From the NCBI GenBank assembly GCA_949128115.1, contig OX421963.1:79851635-79915634 (forward strand): 64,000 nt of DNA, in the 5' to 3' direction. The DNA is from Anaspis maculata (taxonomy: Eukaryota > Arthropoda > Insecta > Coleoptera > Scraptiidae). Of this stretch, positions 19,364 to 29,696 are shown in pieces. Position numbers and translations under genes: made by a program. Positions within the stretch are counted from its first letter, which is position 1; every line of letters starts with the position of its first letter. The notes under the pieces are model-generated. The model did no database searches, was not told the origin of the DNA, and saw nothing but the letters and a program-made list of their open reading frames with translations.

Positions 19364-21368
19364 AGACAGGATTCCCTACAGTGACAACAGGTCGAGGACT
19401 GCCTGGCAGATTATCAGAGAATGCTCCGCGCCGAGTGGCTCCAATGGTTTTCCGGCATTTTTCGTTGACAAAGATGGCTCTGAGGTGACTGACGGGTCGC
19501 TTGCTGCCCAGGGCTTCAATGACTACTTTTTGAAGTCAGTGACGGATTTGAAATCTGAAACGATGCCCACTGGCACGACTGTTCCAATGCATGTCAGTTC
19601 CTTTCTCATCTTCCCTTTGCAATGCTCTGAAGTCCATCGGATTGTACTCCATACGTCCGGTAAAAATTCTTGCGGCTCAGAGCGCCTGACGGCATTATGC
19701 GTCATGCTGCTGACCACATTTTGCGAGTCCCTAACTGCTCTTCTTAACCAATCATTTCTTGAGCGCCAGTTCCCGTCTAGGCTGAAAGAGTCTGTCATCA
19801 TTCCTGTCCATAAGAAGGGTGACAGCTCAATAATGAGCAATTACAGACCCATCTCTCTTTTGTCGGTCTTCTCTAAGATTTTTGAGGAGGCTTTTTTTCT
19901 GAGACTTTCTCATTATCTAATAAAACATAACATCTTATCACCTAAGCAGTTCGGGTTCAGAAAGAAATGTTCCACCACTGATGCCATTCTCTCTCTTTAC
20001 AATTTTATTCTCCGCAGCATGGAGGAGCGTAAGCTCACATCCTGTATTTTCTTTGATCTCACCAAGGCCTTCGACGTTGTTGATCATGACCTCCTGCTTC
20101 GCAAGTTATTTAGATATGGCATCAGGGGTCCTCCTTTGAGCTGGCTTGAATCTTTCTTGAAGGGTAGGCAGCAGTTTGTTTCGCTTCGGCTTGGCGACCA
20201 TAAGTACTTTTCTACTACTGAGCCGGTTACTTCTGGGGTTCCTCAGGGGAGTGTCCTCGGACCCGTGCTGTTTTTGTTGTTCATAAATGACATTAACTTG
20301 AGTGATGTTCACTCTTTTCGCTGACGACACGTCGGCTGCGTTGTCCTCTAGTAGTCTGCGGGATCTTAGTCTGTGCACTGAATCCTACATGAATGAGATG
20401 CTTCGGTTTTGTCGTGTGAATGGTTTGACATTGAATGAGTGGAAGACTGCCTTGATGCTGTTTTCTACAAGAGAATTGAATCTGAGTCTGCTTGCGAGGA
20501 TGAGTGGTGTGAGAGTGAGCCGGAGTTCTTCAGTCAAATTTTTGGGTGTGGTTATGGACTCCTCCTTGACGTGGGATGCTCACATACTGTCTCTTAACAA
20601 GAAACTCGCATCTCCTTGTTACCAACTGAGTCAGCTGAGACGGAAGGTTCGAATTGATGTGTTGTTAACATGCTATCACAGCTACGTGCATTCCAGATTG
20701 AGCTACGGTATTCTCTGCTAGGGAAGCGGCGGTAGGTTGGAGAGCGTATTTGGGATGCAGAAGAGGATCCTCAGAGTCATGACATTCAAACCGTGGAGCC
20801 ATTCGTGTCGTGGGCTGTTTCGCGATCTCAAGATTATAACAGTCTATTCTATTTACATATTAACATGTGTCACATATGTTCATGACAACCTTGACCGTAT
20901 TTCTAACATGACGGACTTGTCGACTGCGGAATATAAACTGAGAAATGTCTCAAATTTGAGACTTCCTCAGCATCGGTTGACCAAGACTTCACGAGGCCCC
21001 CTGGTCATGAGCATCAGGCTCTACAATGGTCTTCCACCGGGAATTAAGGGTGTCGAAAGCACACGTAGTTTCAGGCAGGCTGTAAGGAGGTTGTTGTTGG
21101 AGCGCCCCATTTACCATTTAATCGCTTGAGGAATACTTGGAGAGTGATTGGGGATTTTAATATTCAATATTTGTTGATGTTTCTGTGTCGTTACCAGCTA
21201 TGATTTATTGTAAATTATTGTAAATAATGTTTTACTGTTAGATACCTATTGTGGGTACTTGTTTGCTTGTTCCATAATTATTTCTTGCTATTTTCTTTGA
21301 CGATGTCTAATGTCTAATGTAGATTCTGGCGACTAATAAAGGTTGTATTGTATTGTATTGTATTGTAA
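19364..21368 (+). pseudogene. CR1/Jockey-superfamily LINE, 5'-truncated, with reverse transcriptase
   Basis: The reading frame begins near 19,395 with DNRSRTAWQII and FPAFFVDKDGSEVTDG, the pre-RT linker. It continues through ESVIIPVHKKGDSSIMSNYR and PISLLSVFSKIFEE, then FFDLTKAFDVVDHDLL (first catalytic Asp) and SGVPQGSVLGPVLFLLFIND. After a +1 shift at about 20,300 FADDT follows (the YADD box), then VKFLGVVMDSSLTWDAH. An in-frame TAG at 20,719, at or beside a position usually held by Trp, precedes the C-terminal region ending at 21,129. The 3' UTR has AATAAA at 21,335 and ends in a TGTAT-type tandem tail (21,343-21,367), as CR1-like elements do, not a plain poly(A). The endonuclease is missing, so the copy is 5'-truncated. 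Only two obvious lesions make it the best preserved RT in the window. The clade is uncertain. Confidence 0.88.
21343..21367. repeat. TGTAT microsatellite tail of the LINE
   Basis: About five pentamers follow the AATAAA signal and are followed by AAAAAG, marking the 3' end of the retroposed copy. Confidence 0.8.
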
Positions 21369-21913
21369 AAAGAACGCTCACGTCATCGTATTGCTAACAA
21401 AAGACATCACCAATGCCGAAGCCTGATAGATGCATCCTTTTGCAGGATTATACATGCCAGGTGGCATCAGATCTACCTACTCTCTAAGTAAGTTGCAAAA
21501 CTTGATGCTGAGGGCCAAAATAAGATTTGAGTGCTACGAAGAACTTGCAAGAAGGGTCACCGAATCCCCCATTGAAATTCCACGACCACGATATTCAATT
21601 TAGATATCTAGAAGGCTACGAGCGAGGTTACGAGTTTGTTATCAGTACATACTTAGGTCGGCTCATTTGATCAAGAAGTGGTGGAATCATTTGAAAACTA
21701 TCAAGAATTCCATGAAGACTACACTACAGGTTCACACGTTAGGCCCTACAGATGCATGAAAAACGTACCACCGAACGTAAGTGTTATACGTTCGCGTCAC
21801 AATGTATCTGACTGTTCTTGAGATCTCGAGGTGTAACCTGCCTGTCCAAAAAAAACTAGCTAAAATTTTGACCTGTTGGCCTGATTGTATTCTTACACAT
21901 CACCACGTCGATC
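21369..21913. other. Unassigned sequence between two LINEs
   Basis: No recognisable coding sequence or repeat. A 64-codon frame at 21,781-21,975 has no motif. Confidence 0.4.
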
Positions 21914-22391
21914 TTTTTTTTTCAAGCTATTTTACAATCTGTCACTTGACAATAAATAAAAATATTAAAAATTAGGAAATATAACAGTAAGGACTGAGAC
22001 TGACATATTAGATTAAACAAAGAACATCAATATTGGGTTTCATGACTGCATGGAAGTTGCACGGCACGTGCAAGCAGGAGGTGCGAGGGAAGGTCCAGCG
22101 GGTTTCGACGCTTGAGTCTTCTGGTCTTCGGCAGGTGGATCAGCTAGGGGATTCGGGTGGTGGACAAGACGGCCACGATAGCGCTGCATCGACTTTGTAA
22201 TATTAGGGAATAGTAGTAATCATAGTAGAAACGTCAAGGTCCTGGTGGATGACTTCGTTGTGAACGTAGTAGGGGGCGCCGCAAATCATTCGAAGTGTTT
22301 TGGACTGGAATCGTTGAATCCTATCGATGTTGTTTGCGGCACCCCATAGTTGGATACCATAAGTTAATTTAGGCTTCAGGATGGACTTGTA
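21914..22391 (-). pseudogene. Jockey LINE, 3' portion (post-RT C-terminus and tail)
   Basis: On the minus strand from 22,391: YKSILKPKLTYGIQLWGAAN, then RFQSKTLRMICGAPYYVHNE and VIHQDLDVST, the conserved end of Jockey ORF2. The coding frame breaks near 22,208 and continues with a proline-rich tail to a stop near 22,043. A nine-base T-run on the plus strand (21,914-21,922) is a plausible remnant of the poly(A) end. The 5' continuation lies beyond the foldback element at 22,392-23,933; together they form one LINE copy. Confidence 0.88.
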
Positions 22392-23933
22392 CCGGGTGGT
22401 CCATCCTAGCGTAATTATCCCATAGCGGTCTTACCCTTCAAGATAGAGAAAAAGATGTAGGAAAGAAGTTATATGGTTTGATTAGACCTATAACCTAAAA
22501 TTATTTTCAGCTATACAGGGTGTCCCATTTTAACGGGATCAACAAAACGTCAATTTTTTTAAATAGAACACCCTATATTTTTTTGCATTTTCGGATTCAA
22601 CTTCTTCAACTGTCTTATGCCTGTATTTTTGTTTTTGAATTGTTTGGCAGTGCTACCAACTAAAAATTAAAAACTTAAAAAAATCGCATTTCCACAGTTA
22701 TCTTGAAAAAATCGTAGCGGCCTTGCTTTTCAAAACTAAGAGATGAAACTTGACATGATGATAGTCAAGTCACAGACCAATATACCAATGTCAAAAATTT
22801 GCGATTTCTTGATACAGGGCGTTCACAAAAAAAAATCAAACTTTATAATTTTCAAAGTCTCATAACTCATTTTTTTCAAATAGCATGCCCCTAATTTTAT
22901 AACGTTATCTGATAGCTTTTTTTATCCTCTTTCATTTTTACTAGGGGTACCCTACCCTTAAACTCCATTTTTTTCGAGATAATCGGAAATTTTCACAAAA
23001 TTTGTGATTTTTTTATATTTTTCCACAAATTGAGTTGGTCGTGATGAATGACAGACAAGCCAAATAGTACGCAACGCTCAATTAGTCAGTCTGAATATTG
23101 TCGAACAAAAGAAAATGGCTTCAACTCAGAAAAAAACAAATTGGGATCCTGGATATCGGGATCATTACCAGAATGTCATATCAATCATTTTCTCTCGCGT
23201 AAAGTCATTTTTCTTTGTTCGACAATATTCAGACTGACTAACTGAGAGCTGCGTACTATTTGGCTTGTCTGTCATTCATCACGGCCAACTCAATTTGTGA
23301 AAAAAAAATAAAAAAATCACAAATTTTGTGAAAATTTCCGATTATCTCGAAAAAAATGGAGTTTAAGGGTAGGGTATTCCTGGTAAAAATGAAAGAGGAT
23401 AAAAAAAGCTATCAGATAACGTTATAAAATTAGGGGCATGCTATTTGAAAAAAATGAGTTATGAGAGTTTGAAAATTATAAAGTTTGATTTTTTTTTTGT
23501 GAACGCCCTGTATCAAGAAATCGCAATTGTTTGACATTGGAATATTGGTCTTTGACTTGACTATCACCATGTCAAGTTTCATCTCTTAGTTTTGAAAAGC
23601 AAGGCCGCTACGATTTTTTCAAGATAACTGTGGAAATGCGATTTTTTTCAGTTTTTAATTTTTAGTTGGTAGCACTGCCACACAATTGGAAAACAAAAAT
23701 ACAGGCATAAGACAATTGAAAAAGCTAAATCCGAAAATGCAAAAAAATATAGGGTGTCCCATTTAAAAAAATTGATGTTTTGTTGATCCCGTCAAAATGG
23801 GACACCCTGTATAGCTAAAAATAATTTTAAGTTATAGGTCTCATCAAACCATATAACTTCTTCTTTACATCTTTTTCTCTATCTTGAACGGTAAGACCGC
23901 GATGGGATAATTACGCTAGAATGGACCACCCTG
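22392..23933. mobile_element. Foldback element 2, inserted in the Jockey LINE with TA duplication
   Basis: Ends CGGGTGGTCCATCCTAGCGT (22,392) and, read inward from 23,933, CAGGGTGGTCCATTCTAGCG. TA is present on both sides (22,390-22,391 and 23,934-23,935). Removing the element plus one TA rejoins the Jockey reading frame exactly (LLY meets KSI), which proves the boundaries. Arms of about 0.75 kb are highly similar inverted copies meeting near 23,160. Two more sets of concentric ends are visible: CAGGGTGTCCCATTTTAACG at 22,516 mirrored at 23,809, and CAGGGCGTTC at 22,815 mirrored at 23,510. There is no transposase. Its build matches foldback element 1, though only the terminal motif is shared. 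Confidence 0.93.
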
Positions 23934-23935
23934 TA

Positions 23936-24887
23936 TAGCAGGAGCTTGATCTCCAAAGGCAGTCTCGAGTGGCGCCCCATGAACCAGTACATGTCTCTGA
24001 GTGTATGACCCAAATGCGACCTCTTCTTCCAGATATGACTTCTCCACGTTAGGTGACGGTCCAATGGAGTCCCAGGTATTAACCCTTTTTTTTTCATGGA
24101 AAGGGAACGCCGTTCAAGTTTACAGGTGAGCATGTGTCTCTCCGGAGTGTGAAAGTGATTTGGGTCGACTTTGAGCTGTTCGCCTTCATTCGCCACGAGT
24201 TTAGCCATCGCTCCAGTTTGCTGGTGTTTCTGCAAAAAATGCGAAGCCAGGTTCGGATCCTGGTGCGAAGCCATGGGGAACACCGAAACCAGTGGGGAGT
24301 CCGCATTGCCAACTCTAACTGTTATGTACCTCTCCGTTAGATATGATTGCAGGATTTGGCAGTATGGGTGTAGTAGATTTTTCTTAATTTTGTATATCTT
24401 ACCCTCGTGCCATACGTTGTCGAAAGCCTGCGTGATGTCAAGGAAAGCAGCAGAACAAAATCTACCACGCTCGGGATCCTCTCTTATGGTGGCGACAATT
24501 CGGTGCACCTGTTCCACGGTCGAGTGCCCCCGGCGAAATCCGGACTGGTGTTTTGGTGTCAAGACTCATGGACTCCAGGATAGGCTCAAGCCGAGTGAGA
24601 AGGAGCCTCTCGAACAAGGCCCCTTGGACATAACGGGCAAGAGGCTAATCGGGCGATAGGAGTCCGGCAGCACCAGATCCTTTCCGGGCTTCTGTATCGG
24701 TGTCACTGGGCGACCTTCCATTGTGACGGAAAGTAGCCAGTCCTAAGGATGGCGTTGAAGATGTAGCAGATCACTCTCAGCGCCCAAAGTGGAAGCTCCT
24801 TCAGAATTTCGCCCGTGATTAGGTCCCAGCCCGGTGCCTTACGCTGGTTCAGCTTGGAAATGACCACTCGGATTTCGGAGACTCGGA
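23936..24887 (-). pseudogene. Jockey LINE, middle portion (reverse transcriptase)
   Basis: On the minus strand from 24,887: RRKAPGWD-type block in the duplicated stretch, FPSQWKVAQ, then LPDSYRPISLLPVM near 24,650, HQSGFRRGHSTVEQVHRI near 24,545 and FLDITQAFDNVWHEG near 24,430 (first catalytic aspartate region), and later LDRHLTWRSHIWKK and GRHSRLPLEIKLLLY at the foldback junction. Between about 24,290 and 24,220 the GVPQGS block is scrambled and the YADD box is missing, an internal deletion. Frameshifts are needed near 24,100 (NTSKLERWLNSWRMK is in another frame) and near 24,560. The copy is dead. It is continuous with 21,914-22,391 and, through the duplicated segment, with 28,118-29,260. 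Confidence 0.88.
24663..24887. repeat. 225-bp direct duplication, copy A
   Basis: Identical in length and almost in sequence to 28,118-28,342 (one difference seen: TTTCGCCC against TCTCGCCC). Copy A keeps its natural Jockey neighbour on the left (GATAGGAGTCCGG); copy B keeps its natural Jockey neighbour on the right (GGAGCGGCTTG). Confidence 0.93.
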
Positions 24888-24888
24888 C

Positions 24889-24928
24889 TTCTACATAATA
24901 TAAACTGCAATGTTTATATTATGTAGAA
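24889..24928. repeat. 40-bp hairpin at the left breakpoint of the inverted duplication
   Basis: TTCTACATAATATAAAC and GTTTATATTATGTAGAA form a perfect 17-bp stem around TGCAAT. The right arm end (31,516-31,544) has only one half of this structure, so the extra half was made at the breakpoint. Confidence 0.9.
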
Positions 24929-25264
24929 CCATAGCCCGGAGAAAAGTGACTACCAGTCCATCACAGAGTTCACGGTTCCGGGTAGGGGGCTATAGTGCTA
25001 TAGTAATAGCACGCGTTTGCCTTTTGGTTTGTCATCGGCGCCAGCGTTCAGGCAACGAATCGTAGATAAAATTTGAAACTTGGATCTGGAGTAGGCAATT
25101 GGTGCATATTTCTTAACATACTCACCTATTATTATTTGTACCTACAAGTGTCCAGAAAGTAATTTCACTACCCTGAAGAGTGGCTATGGTTCCGATTTAG
25201 TCAGGTAGGTACTTGTCAATTGTCATTTTGAAATTTCTGAAGTAAAAACTTGAGAAATTTATTC

Positions 25265-25555
25265 TGGTACGATATTCTACTCAACAACGCATGCGTAACT
25301 ACACAGTATAGCAACAAACGGTTAAAAGTTTAGTAAAACATTCAGGACTGGTTATATTCTTGTTCCAACAAAACGGTGCCACCGCACATCCAGCGAGAGC
25401 AGCAATGGAAATTTTGCGAGAAATATTTCCAAATTGTTCTCAAATCCGGCAACATCACTTGGCTTTAGAGATCACCTGCTGTTTCAGCTTTGGACTTTTT
25501 TCAATGGGGATTTTTGGAAGGAACGAATTACAAGAACAAACCGGAAATGATTAAA
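25265..25555 (+). pseudogene. Tc1/mariner-superfamily (IS630-type) transposase fragment, left-arm copy
   Basis: The frame reads VIFLFQQNGATAHPARAAME and ILREIFPN, then degenerates (FSFGLFSMGIFGRNELQEQ). The FQQNGATAHPAR block matches the second catalytic aspartate region of DDE transposases of the mariner type, in which QDGAxxH is usual; here the aspartate is Asn (QNGA), so this copy is catalytically dead as read. The following block resembles the PRSPDLxxxDFFLWG region but is frameshifted. About 90 codons of a roughly 340-codon enzyme remain. An inverted second copy is at 30,890-31,180. Confidence 0.7.
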
Positions 25556-26748
25556 TGACTAAATTTAGGCATACACCAAAGAGCCTTCCATGTCCCATTT
25601 TTTTTAGAATGTTCTTCAAAGCCTGAGAACACCCCCCGCCATTAACCATCACCTTCCAGCGTCGTCTTGGTGTGTCTTCTCTAGAACCCAATGACCTTGT
25701 CCTTACAGCCCCCAAGTCGTCTCCGGTCTGCCCACAGACTTGGAATAGATAACGCTGTATCCCATTCGATCCTGTTCGGTGAAGTGAAAGCAAAATCAAA
25801 GTAAAAATAGAATTCTTCCAAAAAAAAGTTGTGGTGACTCGTGGATGTTTCCATTGGTGAGGCCACTTTTATTCAATGGCCAGGCAGGAGAAAAAAAATA
25901 CTGCGAGCAAAAAGCGCCGCAAGGGAAAATCTTGCAACTGTTCCCCTTGCCCCTCCAAACGGCGCTTATGTTCCTGGACTGTGTCTGGGTCTGGGAGTGA
26001 AGAGAGTGAAAAACACCGTCGAAAAAAAAAATTATTCTTCTTAAAATAGACCTGGCAACCCAATTAATAACACAAGAAATTCAAATGTGATCATTAAGAA
26101 GCACCAAGACTTCACTTGAAACCAGAACAATACATATTTTTTCTTGAAATCAGGACAAATCAGTACATGAACGTGAAACAGGACAAAGGTGAAAAATCTA
26201 AACCTGTCCTCACCAAATCAGGACGGTTGGTCACCTTGAGTTAAAGACACGCACCACAAAATTCCCTTAACCAATGAAGCACAGTACAAGATCATCTTTA
26301 GGAGCCATAATGCGACCAAAGGGCTTCGCCGTAGATGTGGACCACGAGGACGTCGCAGGAGAAGCAAGCGGAGAGGTCGTCGAAGGTTTTAGGCCAACAT
26401 CAGTCAGTAATTATCCCAACACCATTTCACACACGCCATAATCTTTCATGTGACAATATTTCTACATTTTACTCCAACTGTAATGCAGTCTAATAGCTCA
26501 ATTAGGACTTCTAAAAGTACTCTGGCATTAACCCCGACAGCCATTGTACTTGGTCCTTGGCCGAGTCCTTGGCCTTAAACAGCTTTCATTCTTGGGCTTG
26601 CCCCAGACACTTCAAACAGCCCCCTACTTTTGACATGGTAGATTGAAGTACTAAAACTGAAGATTGGTAGGAATGACAAAAGACGTTTGAGAAAGTAATC
26701 AAGATCTTTGCAGGGCTGTAGCACCAATATTGATGACGATATCACCCA

Positions 26749-27115
26749 TTATCCTAAGATATTTGCACAAGTGATGGGTTGCAAATGTTCGTGTCTATTG
26801 ACCTTAGCATGCCACAAAAGCATGGTCTTGACAATACCGTTGACGCGCTTCACAAAATTAGCCTGTAGATGGTGACTGGCAGTCAGTTCAATCTTGATGT
26901 TATGATTCCATAGCCAGATCAGACTTTCAAGTCCGGAACTGAAGTCCGTTGTCACAGATCAATATCGAAAAGGTTCCGAACATTGGGATTACACAGTGTA
27001 TCACATCTTGATGACGTCGTTTCTTAGGAGGTTACCAGTGAACTTGGAGAAGATCTCGGCAACGACCAGAATGTATTTGTAGCCTTTGCGTGGCCTTGGA
27101 AACTTGTTCGAGATC
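26749..27115 (-). pseudogene. Gypsy-type integrase fragment, left-arm copy
   Basis: On the minus strand, FPRPRKGYKYILVVAEIFSK (27,100 downward) is the start of a Gypsy integrase core. The SVTTDFSSGLES stretch is a frameshifted form of the usual CDNGxQF block, and ELTASHHLQANFVKRVNGIV with KTMLLWHAK corresponds to the YHPQANPVERVNRxLK block holding the catalytic glutamate region (here Val-Lys-Arg, so the Glu is replaced). A stop and at least one frameshift separate the parts. The mirror copy is at 29,330-29,696. Confidence 0.78.
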
Positions 27116-27184
27116 CAAACTTATCGTTGTCATGGTCGACATATGCAGCACCCGGGGAAAAGAGCTAGAGGAGGTGCGGCAATA

Positions 27185-28121
27185 ATAATTTAACAGTCAA
27201 TAAAACCCTGTAAAATTGAGAAATTCTGCCAAAACAACATCCAAGCAACGGCAATAGAAGTCGAAGATCGGCGCGGACGCATGATTCTGTCATTAGGATG
27301 CTGTCCTCCCGATGCACACCTGGATAGGGACCAATTTTTGACCTTTTTTGATAGACTTGGATCTAGGTTTCTTGTGGGTGAGACTTCAACGCGAAACACC
27401 ACCTGTGGGGCTCCAGACTCATAACACCACGCGGTAAACAATTATATCAGGCCATATACAGGCCGCGAACCTCCAGCAGCTCTCTACGGGAATGCTCATA
27501 CTGGCCTTTCAAGGGAAGCATGAATAAAAGGGAAACACTAACGGAAGAGTTGCTGCCTTGGGTACCCCTAAAGTCCAACCAGGATATCGATGAGGCCGTG
27601 GACTCCTTCACCAAAACGCTACAAAGAGCCGCGTGGTCTGCAACTCCAGCTACTCAAACAAAGGAACATCCTAGCTAAATTCCCACGCAGATCAAGAAGA
27701 AAATGATGGAAAAAAGGATATTGAGCAAAAGATGGCGATTGGCACGCTTCCCGGCAGACAAGGTGAAGCTGAACCAATCAACCAAAGAGCTGAAGGACAT
27801 GCTCAAGAAAGCCAACAACAGCAAAACCCGAAGATTTATGGAAAGCCTGTCCCCTACTGAAGATACCAATTACTCGTTGTGGAAGCTGTCGCGAAGGGTT
27901 GGGTGTGCCGTGAAGGCGAATCCTCCACTGAAAATGCACGATGGTGAATTGGCCAGAAGCGACGAGGAGAAGGCCCGTACATCCCCTCGGCATCTCGAAG
28001 ACGTATTCAAGCCCTTCCCAGTGACGGTTCCGCCATGTGAAGAACAACCAGTGCACAGTCTCCTGCAAGCTCCATACCAGATGGACTTACCAATCAAGCC
28101 GCTCCGAGTCTCCGAAATCCG
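27185..28121 (+). pseudogene. Jockey LINE endonuclease tail, linker and RT start, inverted left-arm copy
   Basis: This is the plus-strand mirror of 28,324-29,260. A clean frame from 27,703 to 28,191 reads RILSKRWRLARFPADKVKLN, ELKDMLKKANNSKTRRFMES and TNYSLWKLSRRVG, then MDLPIKPLRVSEIR, the pre-RT linker and RT start. Unlike the right-arm copy, it has CAA where the right arm has a TAA stop (28,048 region), so the frame runs further. The last codons (RQHQILSGLLYRCH) are out of register because the inverted arm ends at 28,121 and the direct duplicate begins. It is not a functional gene. Confidence 0.85.
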
Positions 28122-28342
28122 GCAGCACCAGATCCTTTCCGGGCTTCTGTATCGGTGTCACTGGGCGACCTTCCATTGTGACGGAAAGTAGCCAGTCCTA
28201 AGGATGGCGTTGAAGATGTAGCAGATCACTCTCAGCGCCCAAAGTGGAAGCTCCTTCAGAATCTCGCCCGTGATTAGGTCCCAGCCCGGTGCCTTACGCT
28301 GGTTCAGCTTGGAAATGACCACTCGGATTTCGGAGACTCGGA
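28118..28342. repeat. 225-bp direct duplication, copy B (includes the palindrome spacer)
   Basis: The second copy of 24,663-24,887. Its first four bases TCCG are shared with the end of the left arm, a microhomology junction. The 202 bases at 28,122-28,323 form the unpaired spacer of the large inverted repeat. Confidence 0.93.
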
Positions 28343-29260
28343 GCGGCTTGATTGGTAAGTCCATCTGGTATGGAGCTTGCAGGAGACTGTGCACTGGTTA
28401 TTCTTCACATGGCGGAACCGTCACTGGGAAGGGCTTGAATACGCCTTCGAAATGCCGAGGGGATGTACGGGCCTTCTCCTCGTCGCTTCTGGCCAATTCA
28501 CCATCGTGCATTTTCAGTGGAGGATTCGCCTTCACGGCACACCCAACCCTTCGCGACAGCTTCCACAACGAGTAATTGGTATCTTCAGTAGGGGACAGGC
28601 TTTCCATAAATCTTCGGGTTTTGCTGTTGTTGGCTTTCTTGAGCATGTCCTTCAGCTCTTTGGTTGATTGGTTCAGCTTCACCTTGTCTGCCGGGAAGCG
28701 TGCCAATCGCCATCTTTTGCTCAATATCCTTTTTTCCTTCATTTTCTTCTTGATCTGCGTGGGAATTTAGCTAGGATGTTCCTTTGTTTGAGTAGCTGGA
28801 GTTGCAGACCACGCGGCTCTTTGTAGCGTTTTGGTGAAGGAGTCCACGGCCTCATCGATATCCTGGTTGGACTTTAGGGGTACCCAAGGCAGCAACTCTT
28901 CCGTTAGTGTTTCCCTTTTATTCATGCTTCCCTTGAAAGGCCAGTATGAGCATTCCCGTAGAGAGCTGCTGGTGGTTCGCGGCCTGTATATGGCTTGATA
29001 TAATTGTTTACCGCGTGGTGTTATGAGTCTGGAGCCCCACAGGTGGTGTTTCGCGTTGAAGTCTCACCCACAAGAAACCTAGATCCAAGTCTATCAAAAA
29101 AGGTCAAGAATTGGTCCCTATCCAGGTGTGCATCGGGAGGACAGCATCCTGATGACAGAATCATGCGTCCGCGCCGATCTTCGACTTCTATTGCCGTTGC
29201 TTGGATGTTGTTTTGGCAGAATTTCTCAATTTTACAGGGTTTTATTGACTGTTAAATTAT
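28324..29260 (-). pseudogene. Jockey LINE endonuclease tail, linker and RT start (right-arm copy)
   Basis: On the minus strand from 29,258, fragments QNNIQATAIEVEDRRGRM, CCPPDAHLDRDQFLTFF and LGSRFLVGE correspond to the end of the Jockey apurinic-type endonuclease (CPPxH and the GDFNAKH area, here corrupted to GETSTRNT). Then come EAVDSFTKTLQRAAWSA, the linker RWRLARFPADKVKLN, and RT start PLRVSEIRVVISKLNQRKAP followed by GWDLITGEILKELPL. A TAA stop near 28,397 and frameshifts upstream of 28,990 break the frame. With 23,936-24,887 and 21,914-22,391 it completes one Jockey copy that lacks ORF1. Confidence 0.87.
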
Positions 29261-29329
29261 TATTGCCGCACCTCCTCTAGCTCTTTTCCCCGGGTGCTGC
29301 ATATGTCCACCATGACAACGATAAGTTTG

Positions 29330-29696
29330 GATCTCGAACAAGTTTCCAAGGCCACGCAAAGGCTACAAATACATTCTGGTCGTTGCCGAGATCTTCTCCA
29401 AGTTCACTGGTAACCTCCTAAGAAACGACGTCATCAAGATGTGATACACTGTGTAATCCCAATGTTCGGAACCTTTTCGATATTGATCTGTGACAACGGA
29501 CTTCAGTTCCGGACTTGAAAGTCTGATCTGGCTATGGAATCATAACATCAAGATTGAACTGACTGCCAGTCACCATCTACAGGCTAATTTTGTGAAGCGC
29601 GTCAACGGTATTGTCAAGACCATGCTTTTGTGGCATGCTAAGGTCAATAGACACGAACATTTGCAACCCATCACTTGTGCAAATATCTTAGGATAA
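29330..29696 (+). pseudogene. Gypsy-type integrase fragment, right-arm copy
   Basis: Plus-strand mirror of 26,749-27,115, with the same blocks FPRPRKGYKYILVVAEIFSK, a readable ICDNGLQFR (29,483 region, carrying a catalytic Asp) and ELTASHHLQANFVKRVNGIV, in different frames. It lies directly upstream of the Jockey 5' end in the opposite orientation, so an LTR element remnant and the LINE were neighbours before the duplication. Confidence 0.8.

Larger units (their letters stand above)
24901..28121. repeat. Left arm of a 3.2-kb inverted duplication
   Basis: Reverse-complement copy of 28,324-31,543; lengths differ by one base net. By eye I noted more than ten scattered single-base differences (near 25,552, 25,614, 25,778, 25,817, 26,037, 27,999 and others), so the arms are distinct sequences, not one read twice. 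Contents in order: mariner-like transposase piece, an unrecognised 68-codon frame (25,841-26,044), Gypsy integrase piece, Jockey endonuclease/linker/RT start. Confidence 0.95.

Noticed and set aside
24171..24659. 162-codon plus-strand frame
   Set aside because: Antisense shadow of the Jockey RT, whose conserved blocks are on the minus strand.
28270..28770. Plus-strand frames in the right arm
   Set aside because: Antisense shadows of the Jockey linker and RT start.
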